Of a stretch of 9,455 bases of DNA, positions 1 to 6,692 are shown one piece after another. Made by a program: the position numbers and the translations under genes. The stretch lies in NCBI GenBank assembly GCA_903861235.1, contig CAIOTP010000154.1, forward strand, positions 1 through 9,455, written 5' to 3'. This DNA is from an uncultured bacterium. GTDB lineage: Bacteria > Planctomycetota > Phycisphaerae > Phycisphaerales > SM1A02. The notes under the pieces were generated by a model. The model saw only the letters and a program-made list of their open reading frames with translations, was not told the DNA's origin and did no database searches. Within the stretch, counting starts at the first letter, position 1, and each line of letters begins with the position of its first letter.

Positions 1-31
1 GGGAGCGCCCCGCACATACGGAGATCAGCGA

Positions 32-265
32 ATGGAAAGCTTCAAGGTCGTGAAGGGTTGGATTCGCGAGTTCGTGGACGTGGCCGTGCTGTTCGTGGCC
101 GTCGGCGTGATGGTGCAGATCCTGTTCGGCAACAACGTGCCCTTCTTCAAGGACGTGACCAGCAACCTGATGAGCTTCATCTCTCAGCTCGGCAGCAGCG
201 GCCTTGTCGGTCTGATCGCGCTGTTCGTGATCGTGTGGGTGTTCCAGAAGGAAAAGGCCCACTGA
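32..265 (+). CDS. Small two-helix membrane protein, unknown function
   Basis: I do not recognise this 77-residue protein. Two hydrophobic stretches are visible, at about residues 15-32 and 57-71. They are joined by a polar linker (about 33-56) that contains NNVPFF and a Ser/Gly-rich turn. The N-terminus (MESFKVVKGWIREF) is amphipathic and basic, and the C-terminus ends in a charged QKEKAH tail, so it is probably an integral inner-membrane protein with both ends on the same side. The ATG at 32 is preceded at about 8 nt by GGAG (20-23), a good ribosome binding site. A strong hairpin starts 27 nt after the stop, so the gene probably forms the end of its own transcript. The size and two-helix hairpin loosely recall small channel-like proteins such as MscL, but I see no signature residues and make no such call. 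Confidence 0.72.
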   Translation: MESFKVVKGWIREFVDVAVLFVAVGVMVQILFGNNVPFFKDVTSNLMSFISQLGSSGLVGLIALFVIVWVFQKEKAH

Positions 266-292
266 TCCGCTGAAGCGTTGAACGAATGACGC

Positions 293-324
293 ACAAGGCC
301 TCCCCTGACGCGGGGAGGCCTTGT
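293..324 (+). terminator. Hairpin terminator after the small membrane protein gene
   Basis: A perfect 13-bp stem (ACAAGGCCTCCCC at 293-305 pairing with 312-324) closes a 6-nt loop (TGACGC, 306-311). It lies 27 nt after the upstream stop codon. The following bases are CGTTTC, so the T-tract is short. The stem is strong and is consistent with an intrinsic terminator, although termination efficiency with so few Ts is uncertain. The stem is nearly symmetrical and could also act on the other strand. The next gene starts only 33 nt beyond it. Confidence 0.8.
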
Positions 325-357
325 CGTTTCAGGGGCCGTCGCCCTTACCCTTGGGTC

Positions 358-717
358 ATGGACTGGATCCGCGCTCCCCTGCTGCTCGTCGGCTCGAACC
401 TTTTCATGACCTACGCCTGGTACGGCCACCTGCGGGACCTGAAGGCCAGGCCGCTCTGGATCGCGGTCCTCGTCTCCTGGGGAGTGGCCTTCTTCGAGTA
501 CTGCCTGCAGGTGCCGGCCAACCGCATCGGCTTCCAGCAGTCGGGGTTCTCGCTGCAGCAGCTCAAGGTCATGCAGGAGATCGTCACCATGGCGGTGTTC
601 GCCGTGTTCGCCCTGACCTACATGCGCGAGCGACTCACGCTGAACTTCCTCTGGGCCGGGCTCTGTCTCATCGGGGCCGCCTGGTTCATGTTTCGCGACC
701 TGGGGCAACCCGCATGA
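358..717 (+). CDS. DMT-superfamily DUF486 membrane protein
   Basis: This 119-residue protein has four predicted membrane helices, at about residues 5-22, 33-51, 74-93 and 98-113. It carries the family hallmark pair: a segment FFEYCLQVPANRIG after helix 2 and QLKVMQEIVTMAVFAVFA in helix 3. These identify the DUF486 group of small proteins related to the drug/metabolite transporter superfamily. The length matches the family, which is about 110-120 residues. The substrate is unknown, and such small four-helix proteins usually work as dimers. I chose ATG 358 because the frame is open further upstream only through the terminator hairpin, and the family sequence begins at MDWIRAP. No good ribosome binding site is visible. 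Its TGA overlaps the ATG of the phosphatase gene (ATGA, 714-717), so the two are probably translationally coupled. Confidence 0.88.
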   Translation: MDWIRAPLLLVGSNLFMTYAWYGHLRDLKARPLWIAVLVSWGVAFFEYCLQVPANRIGFQQSGFSLQQLKVMQEIVTMAVFAVFALTYMRERLTLNFLWAGLCLIGAAWFMFRDLGQPA

Positions 718-1376
718 AGCCCTCGCCCACCTGGATCTTCGACTTCGACAGCACGCTGGTGGCCGCGGAAGCCCTGGACGAGCTGGCGGAGATCGCGCTC
801 GCGGGCGATGCGGGTCGCGAAACCCGCCTGGCTCGCATCCGTGAGATCACGGCGATGGGCATGGACGGACGCATGAGCATCGAGCGGAGCCTGGGCGAGC
901 GGCTCGCGATGCTCGCGCTTCGGCCGCACATGCTGCCGCCTCTGGTGGACCGTCTTGCGGCGCGATTCGCTCCGAGCGTCTGGCAGGGCCGAGCCCGCCT
1001 TGCCGCCATGGCCGAACGCGTGTGGGTGGTCAGCGGCGGCTTCCACGAGTGGGTCGAGCCCGTGATCGCCAGGCTGGGACTGCGGACGACGCAGGTGATC
1101 GCGAACCGCCTGCGTCCGACCGCCTCCGGGCTCCTTGAACTGGATCCCGCCGCCTCGCCATGCGCCGTGGACAGCGGCATGGCCACCGCCATCGAGGCGG
1201 CGAACCTTGGCCGACCCCGCGTGATGGTGGGCGACGGCATGACCGACTGGCGTGTGCGCGAGCTTGGCGCCTGCGAGCGCTTCGTCTGCTTCACCGAGGT
1301 GGTGCGGCGCGACCCGGTGGCGAGCAGGGCCGATGTGGTGGCCGGCAGCCTGGACGACGTGCTGGCTACGGGATAG
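714..1376 (+). CDS. serB: Phosphoserine phosphatase-like HAD hydrolase (SerB family)
   Basis: This 220-residue HAD-superfamily phosphatase most resembles SerB, which hydrolyses L-phosphoserine in the last step of serine synthesis. Motif I is DFDST (D10 nucleophile, D12 acid/base). E19 sits in EALDELAEIA, where SerB binds the substrate amino/carboxyl group. R63 lies in GERLAML, matching the substrate-binding ERLAL of human phosphoserine phosphatase. Motif II is VSGGF (S107), followed by VIANRL. Motif IV is GDGMTD (D174, D178). The arrangement is closer to eukaryotic-type SerB (GDGATD) than to E. coli SerB, and there is no N-terminal ACT domain. One oddity stands out: the motif III lysine, expected as SGGKGK just before the last helix, reads DSGMAT here, with Met156 in its place. 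The enzyme may therefore be impaired, may use another lysine, or may act on a different phosphomonoester. The ATG overlaps the DUF486 stop. Confidence 0.8.
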   Translation: MKPSPTWIFDFDSTLVAAEALDELAEIALAGDAGRETRLARIREITAMGMDGRMSIERSLGERLAMLALRPHMLPPLVDRLAARFAPSVWQGRARLAAMAERVWVVSGGFHEWVEPVIARLGLRTTQVIANRLRPTASGLLELDPAASPCAVDSGMATAIEAANLGRPRVMVGDGMTDWRVRELGACERFVCFTEVVRRDPVASRADVVAGSLDDVLATG

Positions 1377-1380
1377 TTCC

Positions 1381-1392
1381 GCGATCGATCGC
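1381..1392. repeat. 12-bp perfect palindrome
   Basis: GCGATCGATCGC is its own reverse complement and begins 4 bp after the phosphatase stop codon. It could be a protein binding site or a chance occurrence. It contains two overlapping GATC sites. Nothing else supports a function. Confidence 0.4.
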
Positions 1393-1413
1393 ACGCCGTG
1401 GCAGGCCGAGCAA

Positions 1414-1559
1414 GGACTCCAGCATGACCCGCCAAGCGGTGTCGTGAGGAGCGAAGCGAGAGCCCGACTCATTCCGAAGGATGGGGTCACCGAGCGGCAG
1501 CGACGAGCGCCAAGCCGAGGCGCATGCGAAGCGTCCGCGTGCGGGTCATGCTGAAGTCC
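1414..1559. repeat. Imperfect 19-bp inverted repeat flanking a 108-bp folded-looking element
   Basis: The left arm, GGACTCCAGCATGACCCGC (1414-1432), is matched by the reverse complement of 1541-1559 with one mismatch, and 13 bp are identical without interruption. Between the arms lie an internal hairpin (1466-1488, CGAA loop, one bulged G), two copies of GCGAAGCG (1451-1458 and 1526-1533) and many GAGCG-type short repeats. The block occupies most of the otherwise empty gap 1377-1590 between convergent genes. It may be a dispersed intergenic repeat (REP- or MITE-like), a bidirectional transcription stop, or a structured RNA. I see no transposase and no target-site duplication. A convincing open frame is absent. 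Confidence 0.5.
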
Positions 1560-1590
1560 GAGCGGTCGATTTCAAGCTCAAACCGCGAGA

Positions 1591-2640
1591 TCACGACCCC
1601 GACGCATCGATGAACACGTCGACCTGCTGGCCCACGTACACCGGCCCGTCGGCCTTCTCCACCTCGTAGATGACCATGAGCACCCGCGTGTCGACGCGTT
1701 CGGTCACCAGTCCACGGAGGCTGGTCTTGGGCACCACGCTGGGCTCGATCCTGACGAACTTCAGGTGCAGCTGGGCGGAATCGCGGCCGCGCGTGAACGC
1801 CTCGGCGCGGGCACCCTCGCGCACGCGGACGGCGTCGTCCTCGTCCACCTGCACCCGCACATGCATGGGCCCCTCGTCACCGAGCGTGACCATGGCGCTG
1901 TCCAGCTTGCCGGCGGTGGCGTATTCGCCCTCGCGCACATCCACCTTCAGCACGGTGCCTGCCAGCGGCGCCTTCACGGTCAGGCGGTCCAGATCGGTGC
2001 GGGCCCGCTCCACGGCCGCCTTGGCGGAGGCGACCTCGCGCCGAGCCACTTCCAGATCGGCCTTCCAGGCGCCGGCCTTCACGCGGACGAGCTCCGCGCG
2101 GATCTGGTCGAGCGCAGCCTGCGCGGCGAGCATGGCGAAGCGTCGCTGTTCCAGATCCTCCACGCTCGCGGCACCGGCCTCGCGAGCGGCCTTCACGCGG
2201 TCGAAGGTGCCTCGGGTGCGCTCGGCCTCCACCTCGGCCGCCTTCACCTTGGCCTCCAGCGGGGGAAGATCCTCGGGTCGGGGCTGGGCGGCCAGGCGCT
2301 CCAGGCGGCCTTCCTCCAGCTGAAGGGCGGCGAGCCGCATGGCCAGTTCCGCCTGCCGCTCGTTCATCTCGAGCACGAAGAGCGGCTGGCCCTCGACGAC
2401 CTTGTCGCCGGGCTTGACCAGGATGCGGTCCACGATGCCCGGCACCGCGGTGCCCACGGCGATCCTCTCGCCGCGGGGCTCCACCACGCCCAGGCCCGCC
2501 ACGCGACTTTCACCGAGCGTGCTGCGAGAGGGCTGGTTGGGAGGCGCGGTGACGGCGCTCGACGGCGTGAGCAGCCAGGTGACGGCCACGGCGAAGCCGA
2601 AGGAGAGGGCGGCGGCGATGGGAAGGAGGCGGCGGAGCAT
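1591..2640 (-). CDS. HlyD/DevB-type periplasmic adaptor subunit of an ABC exporter
   Basis: This 349-residue membrane fusion protein would link the inner-membrane ABC pump to an outer-membrane channel. Residues 5-24 form an N-terminal hydrophobic anchor or uncleaved signal. GLGVVEP (49-55) is the typical lead-in of DevB-type adaptors. The split biotinyl-lipoyl domain follows, with its first half at about 58-90 (VPGIVDRILVKPGDKVVEGQ) and its second at about 220-245 (LTVKAPLAGTVLKVDVREGE). Between the two, about residues 92-218 are rich in Ala, Glu, Arg and Lys with heptad-like spacing and form the long alpha-helical coiled-coil hairpin. The C-terminal part is the beta-barrel domain. ATG 2640 overlaps the ATPase stop by 1 nt (TGATG on the minus strand), so the protein is translationally coupled as the third gene of the permease-ATPase-adaptor operon. 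The frame stays open upstream, but only within the ATPase gene. The cargo is unknown, and no TolC gene is in the window. Confidence 0.9.
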   Translation of the reverse strand: MLRRLLPIAAALSFGFAVAVTWLLTPSSAVTAPPNQPSRSTLGESRVAGLGVVEPRGERIAVGTAVPGIVDRILVKPGDKVVEGQPLFVLEMNERQAELAMRLAALQLEEGRLERLAAQPRPEDLPPLEAKVKAAEVEAERTRGTFDRVKAAREAGAASVEDLEQRRFAMLAAQAALDQIRAELVRVKAGAWKADLEVARREVASAKAAVERARTDLDRLTVKAPLAGTVLKVDVREGEYATAGKLDSAMVTLGDEGPMHVRVQVDEDDAVRVREGARAEAFTRGRDSAQLHLKFVRIEPSVVPKTSLRGLVTERVDTRVLMVIYEVEKADGPVYVGQQVDVFIDASGS

Positions 2641-3371
2641 CACGAGGGACCTGAAGGGTAGGCGACTTCCGTGGGAATGCGGTCCTCCACCCGGACCACC
2701 ACGCCGTCGTCCATCTCGGCGATGCGATCGGCGAAGCCGAAGACCCGCTGGTCGTGGCTGACCACGATCACCACCCTGCCGGGCCGCACGGCCACGCTTC
2801 GGAGGAGTTCCATGACCTGATGACCACTGCGGGCATCCAGCGCGGCCGTCGGCTCGTCGCACAGCAGAAGGTCCGGGTCGTGCACCAGGGCACGGGCGAT
2901 GGCCACCCGCTGCTGCTGGCCGCTGCTGAGCTGCTTGGGCAGCTTGCCCAGGTGCTCGGCCAGGCCGAGCTGACGAAGCATCTCTCCGCCCTTCGCAAGG
3001 GCTTCGGACCAGGGCTGTCCGGCGGCCACCAGCGGAACGGCCACGTTCTCGGCGGCGGTGAGGCCCCAGATGAGGTTGTACTGCTGGAAGACGAAGCCGA
3101 TCCTCCGCAGCCGAAAGGCCAGCAGTTCCTCCGGACGAAGCCTGCCGAGCTCCTGACCCAGCACGCGCACCGAACCACCGTCCGTGCCGAGCAGTCCGGC
3201 GATGATGGAGATGAGCGTGGTCTTGCCGCAGCCCGAGGGACCGATGAGCATGGTGAGCTGCCCGGGCTCGGCGTCGAACCGGAGGCGCTTGAGCACATGC
3301 TGGCGCACGCCACCGGACTCGAACGATCGCTCGAGCTCGCGACAGTGCACACCCTGGTCTTCGGGTTCCAT
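2640..3371 (-). CDS. MacB/DevA-type ABC exporter ATPase
   Basis: This 243-residue ATP-binding subunit powers the adjacent FtsX-fold permease. Walker A is GPSGCGKTT (44-52). The Q-loop is FVFQQYNL (Q96). The ABC signature is LSSGQQQR (148-155), with Ser in place of the more usual Gly. Walker B is LLLCDEPTAALD (168-179), and the switch histidine is in SHD (H206). The FVFQQYNL and ALD pattern, the GLTAAENVAVPL segment and the length place it with LolD/MacB/DevA rather than with importers. ATG 3371 lies 3 nt after the permease stop, and the gene's own stop shares one base with the adaptor start. It is therefore the middle gene of a three-gene unit. The protein is cytoplasmic and expected to work as a homodimer. 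Confidence 0.93.
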   Translation of the reverse strand: MEPEDQGVHCRELERSFESGGVRQHVLKRLRFDAEPGQLTMLIGPSGCGKTTLISIIAGLLGTDGGSVRVLGQELGRLRPEELLAFRLRRIGFVFQQYNLIWGLTAAENVAVPLVAAGQPWSEALAKGGEMLRQLGLAEHLGKLPKQLSSGQQQRVAIARALVHDPDLLLCDEPTAALDARSGHQVMELLRSVAVRPGRVVIVVSHDQRVFGFADRIAEMDDGVVVRVEDRIPTEVAYPSGPS

Positions 3372-3374
3372 GGG

Positions 3375-4520
3375 TCAGTTCCTGAACACGATGGCGGGAT
3401 CCGCGGTGAGCACGCGGCGGATGGAGAGGAAGCAGCTGGCCACCACCATGCCGTAGATGAACACGCCGGTGCCCACGAACACGGCCACCGGCATGTTCAT
3501 GCCGCGCAACCCGCCGGTGCCCGGTCCGAAGAACGCGAAGAACACGCTGGCCGCCCCCACACCGAAGGCGAATCCCAGCACCGCCACCACCGAGGCCTGC
3601 AGGAAGATCATGCCCAGCACGCTGCGGTTGCCGATGCCGATGGCCTTGAGCGTGGCGAACTGCTTCACGTTCTCAACGCTGAACAGGTAGAAGGTCTGGC
3701 CCACCACCGCCACGCCGATGACGACGCCCATGAGGATGGTCACGCCGAAGAACTCGGCCACGCCGGAATAGCGCAGCATCCAGACGATGATCTCCGCCGC
3801 GAAGCCCCGGCTGCTGCGGGCCTTCAGTCCGGTCTGCCGCTCGATCTCCCCGGCCACCCGTTCGGGAGACTGGCCCTCCACGGCCTTGGCCAGCACGAAG
3901 CTCACGGTGTTGTCGGTCTCGCGGCTCATCTGCACCGCGAGCGACCGCTTGGCGTAGAGCACGGTCTGACCGCCCCAGGCGGGCGGCGCCTTGCAGAAGC
4001 CCCCCACCACCGCACGGGTCTGGCCGATCTCGACCTCCTGACCGATCTCCACGGGCAGGTCGGGGAAGTTCTGCTGATATCCGCTGACGTCGAAGATGAC
4101 GGCGTTGGGCTGATCCAGCGCATGCACGTCGCCCGCCACCATGCGCGCCGCGGGCGCTCCGATGAGCGTGGCATCGTCCACGCCGATGACCAGCACCGGA
4201 CGGAAGGACCCCTGCCGTGTGCGCACCATGCCCAGCGCCTGGTAGTAGGGCACGGCCCACTGCACGCCCGGCACCGAGCGGACCTGATTCACCACCGCCT
4301 CGCGCATGGGATCGGCCAGGTCCAGGATCTCCACGTTGGGCTTCATGACCCAGATGTCGGCGGCGCTGGCCGACTGCACGCCGTAGGTGCTGCTGCGGAG
4401 CGCAGACCAGAAGATGGCCGCCTGCTGGCTGATGAGCAGGCTGGCGAAGGCGATGCCCGCGACCAGGGCGAGGTACTTCGCCTTGTCATGGGTGAGCATC
4501 GCCAGGGCCACGCGGATCAT
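3375..4520 (-). CDS. DevC/FtsX-type ABC exporter permease
   Basis: This 381-residue permease has the MacB/FtsX topology. Helix 1 is near the N-terminus (about 16-38, KYLALVAGIAFASLLI). A large extracytoplasmic domain follows (about 40-255), then three C-terminal helices (about 257-281, 303-331 and 344-366). DevC-like hallmarks are the opening ALAMLTHDKAKYLALVAGIAFA, the segment SASAADIWVMKP, and ATLKAIGIGNR after helix 2, the coupling helix that contacts the ATPase. The end, LTADPAIVFRN, is also typical. Together with the downstream ATPase and adaptor it forms a DevBCA-type tripartite exporter. In heterocyst-forming cyanobacteria, relatives export glycolipids, but the cargo here cannot be inferred. 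ATG 4520 is the only plausible start, since no in-frame ATG or GTG lies close upstream. It is the promoter-proximal gene, divergent from the ABC-2 genes. Confidence 0.9.
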   Translation of the reverse strand: MIRVALAMLTHDKAKYLALVAGIAFASLLISQQAAIFWSALRSSTYGVQSASAADIWVMKPNVEILDLADPMREAVVNQVRSVPGVQWAVPYYQALGMVRTRQGSFRPVLVIGVDDATLIGAPAARMVAGDVHALDQPNAVIFDVSGYQQNFPDLPVEIGQEVEIGQTRAVVGGFCKAPPAWGGQTVLYAKRSLAVQMSRETDNTVSFVLAKAVEGQSPERVAGEIERQTGLKARSSRGFAAEIIVWMLRYSGVAEFFGVTILMGVVIGVAVVGQTFYLFSVENVKQFATLKAIGIGNRSVLGMIFLQASVVAVLGFAFGVGAASVFFAFFGPGTGGLRGMNMPVAVFVGTGVFIYGMVVASCFLSIRRVLTADPAIVFRN

Positions 4521-4575
4521 GGACCATGGATTCGCCGCCAGCGGCTTCCGGGATGCGGCCGGATACCTTGCAGGC

Positions 4576-5418
4576 GTGCTCAGCCTGGCGGGCCTGGTCA
4601 AGCGATTCGATGGCGTCGCGGCGGTCGACGGGCTGTCGCTTCGGGTGGAGCGTGGGCAGGTTTTCGGGCTTCTGGGTCCCAATGGAGCCGGCAAGAGCAC
4701 CACGATCGGCATGGCCATGGGGCTGCTCCGTCCCGACGCCGGCCGCGTGCAGATCGAGGGCCACGGCGACCCTGCGGAGCCGACCGCACGGCGGGCGCTG
4801 GGCGTGGCCCCGCAGGCGGAGGCGCTGTACGAGGATCTGACGGGCATGGAGAACCTGCGCTTCTTCGCCAGGATCCAGGGCGTGCAGGATCCGACGCGCG
4901 CCGCCGGTGAGGCGCTCGAACGCGTGGGTCTCTCGCCGCGGGGCCGTGACCGTGTGAAGACCTATTCCGGCGGCATGCGGCGCCGGCTGAACCTGGCCGC
5001 GGCCATCGTGCATCGTCCGCCTCTGCTCCTGCTGGACGAGCCAACCGCGGGCGTGGATCCGCAGAGCCGTGCGAGCCTGCTCGAACTGGTGCGGTCCCTG
5101 GCGCAGGATGGAGCCGCGGTCCTCTACACCACGCACTACATGGAGGAGGCCGCCAAGCTCTGCGACCGCGTGGGCATCATGGACCGAGGGCGTCTGCTCG
5201 ACAGCGGAACGGTGGACGAACTGCTGCACCGACACGGCACCGAGACGCTGGTCTTCGTGCAGCGGAACGGTCACGGCGAGGAGCGTGTGGCCACGCGTGA
5301 CCCCATGACGGTGGTGAGCCAGGCGCTGCAGGCAGGCGAGGTCACGGGCCTGCGGGTGGAGCGGCCGGACCTCGAGACGGTGTTCCTCGCCCTGACCGGA
5401 CGGAGCCTTCGCGACTGA
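4576..5418 (+). CDS. ABC-2-type exporter ATPase (DrrA/CcmA-like)
   Basis: This is the ATP-binding subunit of an ABC-2 exporter, 280 residues from the GTG at 4576. Walker A is GPNGAGKST (34-42), the Q-loop is VAPQAEALYEDLT (Q80), the signature is YSGGMRRRL (130-138), Walker B is LLLLDEPTAGVD (150-161) and the switch histidine is in TTHYMEEA (H187). A C-terminal accessory region ends in RPDLETVFLALTGRSL, the usual tail of drug, polyketide and polysaccharide ABC-2 ATPases. I prefer GTG 4576 because the family sequence begins at LSLAGLVKRFDG, and it leaves 55 bp between this gene and the divergent permease. An in-frame ATG at 4519 would add 19 residues and overlap the divergent start; neither has a good ribosome binding site. 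The stop overlaps the permease ATG by 1 nt (TGATG), indicating coupling. Substrate is unknown. Confidence 0.9.
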   Translation: MLSLAGLVKRFDGVAAVDGLSLRVERGQVFGLLGPNGAGKSTTIGMAMGLLRPDAGRVQIEGHGDPAEPTARRALGVAPQAEALYEDLTGMENLRFFARIQGVQDPTRAAGEALERVGLSPRGRDRVKTYSGGMRRRLNLAAAIVHRPPLLLLDEPTAGVDPQSRASLLELVRSLAQDGAAVLYTTHYMEEAAKLCDRVGIMDRGRLLDSGTVDELLHRHGTETLVFVQRNGHGEERVATRDPMTVVSQALQAGEVTGLRVERPDLETVFLALTGRSLRD

Positions 5419-6689
5419 TGCGTGCCGAGTGGGCCATGGCCGCCAAGGATCTTCGCCTGCTGGCGCGCGACCGCACCGGCGCCTTCTTCGTGCTGGGATT
5501 CCCCCTGCTGATCATGGTCTTCTTCGGCTCCGTGTTCGGCGGCTCGGGTCCGGGCAAGGGCGCCATTCCCCTGGCGGTGGCGGACCTGGCGGGCACGCCG
5601 CTGGCCAAGGCCTTCGCAGGCGACCTGCAGGAGGAGGACTCCCTGCAGGTCGCCTTGACCGGTGACCGCACGGCCGCCGAGGACCTGGTTCGACGCGGCA
5701 AGGCGGTGGCCGCCGTGGTGATTCCGGCGGACTTCGACCGCAAGGCCACCTCGTTGCTGCAGGGTGGACGCGTGGAGGTCGAACTGCTCTCCGATCCGGC
5801 CCGTGCGGCGGAGAGCGCGCTGCTCCAGGGCATGCTCACCCAGATGGGCTTCCGGACCATGGCCCGCATCTTCGACTCGCCCTCCATGGGCAAGCAGATG
5901 ATCACGCAGGCCCGGCTCATGATCGCCGCCGCGCCGAACATGAAGGATGACGAAAGGGAGCGGCTTCGCGCACTCCTGGACGCCGCCGAGGACACCGTGG
6001 TGAACCGCCAGCCTGGCCCCGCGGGGCCGTCCTCCACGCCTTCGATCGTGCAGGTGCGCGCTTCCGAGCTGGCCCGCGAATCGAACATGCCGCGCAACGC
6101 CTTCTCGATCACCTTCCCGCAGGGCGTGGCATGGGGCCTGATGGGATGCGTGGTGGCCTTCGGTGCCAGCTTGGCGGAGGAGCGGCGGCGAGGCACCCTT
6201 CTGCGGCTGGTCACGGCTCCCCTGACCGCGCTCCAGATCCCGCTGGGCAAGTTCATGGGGTGCTTCATGGCCAGCATGACGGTGATCGTGGTGCTGACGG
6301 CCTTCGCGGTGGCGGCACTGGGCGTGCGCGTGGGCAGTCTTTCCATGCTCATGGCCGCGACGATCGCAAGCGCCTACGCCTTCAGCGGTCTGGCCGTGGG
6401 CATGGCGGGCTTCTTCCGCACCGAGGGCGGCGCCCGCAGCGCCGGCAACGCCGTGGTGCTGATCCTGGCCATGGTGGGTGGCGGCACCATCCCGCTGGCC
6501 TTCATGCCGCCCTTCCTCCGCACGGCGAGCGCCGCAAGTCCCTTCAGCTGGTCCATCTTCGCGCTGGAGGGTGCGGTGTGGCGCGGCCTGGGCTGGATGG
6601 ACATGGCGCCGTCGCTCCTGGTGCTCTGGTGCCTGGGCACCGCGGGCCTGGCCGTGGCCACCCTGGCCATTCGCAAGGGCGAGGCCTGA
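5418..6689 (+). CDS. ABC-2-type exporter permease
   Basis: This 423-residue membrane subunit partners the ATPase just upstream. It has the YhhJ/YbhR-like (ABC2_membrane_3) layout. The N-terminus is cytoplasmic, MRAEWAMAAKDLRLLARDR, a characteristic KDLRLLxRDR element. Helix 1 follows (about 22-42, FFVLGFPLLIMVFFGSVF). A large extracytoplasmic domain (about 43-230) carries the segment ADLAGTPLAKAF and a long predicted helix. Five C-terminal helices start at about 235. The loop EERRRGTLLRLVTAPLTALQ between helices 2 and 3 is the classic ABC-2 motif. Another marker is the PFSWSIFALEGAVWRG segment before the last helix. The start shares one base with the ATPase stop. The glycosylase gene begins 3 nt after its own stop. 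Cargo could be a small hydrophobic compound, lipid or peptide; sequence alone does not say. Confidence 0.9.
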   Translation: MRAEWAMAAKDLRLLARDRTGAFFVLGFPLLIMVFFGSVFGGSGPGKGAIPLAVADLAGTPLAKAFAGDLQEEDSLQVALTGDRTAAEDLVRRGKAVAAVVIPADFDRKATSLLQGGRVEVELLSDPARAAESALLQGMLTQMGFRTMARIFDSPSMGKQMITQARLMIAAAPNMKDDERERLRALLDAAEDTVVNRQPGPAGPSSTPSIVQVRASELARESNMPRNAFSITFPQGVAWGLMGCVVAFGASLAEERRRGTLLRLVTAPLTALQIPLGKFMGCFMASMTVIVVLTAFAVAALGVRVGSLSMLMAATIASAYAFSGLAVGMAGFFRTEGGARSAGNAVVLILAMVGGGTIPLAFMPPFLRTASAASPFSWSIFALEGAVWRGLGWMDMAPSLLVLWCLGTAGLAVATLAIRKGEA

Positions 6690-6692
6690 GGC

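Noticed and set aside
286..357. Upstream extension of the DUF486 protein to an ATG at 286
   Set aside because: The extension would be encoded by the terminator hairpin and is not part of the family's sequence, which begins at the 358 ATG.
618..1490. Minus-strand frames opposite the phosphatase gene
   Set aside because: They are shadow frames without motifs; the plus-strand gene has clear HAD catalytic motifs.
2641..2862. Upstream extension of the HlyD-type adaptor inside the ATPase gene
   Set aside because: The extra residues are Arg/Gly-rich shadow sequence. The hydrophobic anchor starts right after the 2640 ATG.
2904..2927. LSSGQ instead of LSGGQ as an unusual ABC signature
   Set aside because: Ser at this position is a common tolerated variant in ABC signatures, and all other catalytic motifs are intact.
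2754..4910. Very long open frame on the plus strand opposite the ATPase and permease genes
   Set aside because: It lies antisense to clear DevA/DevC-type genes. Its translation is His-, Gly- and Ala-rich with no domain, as expected for a shadow frame in GC-rich DNA.
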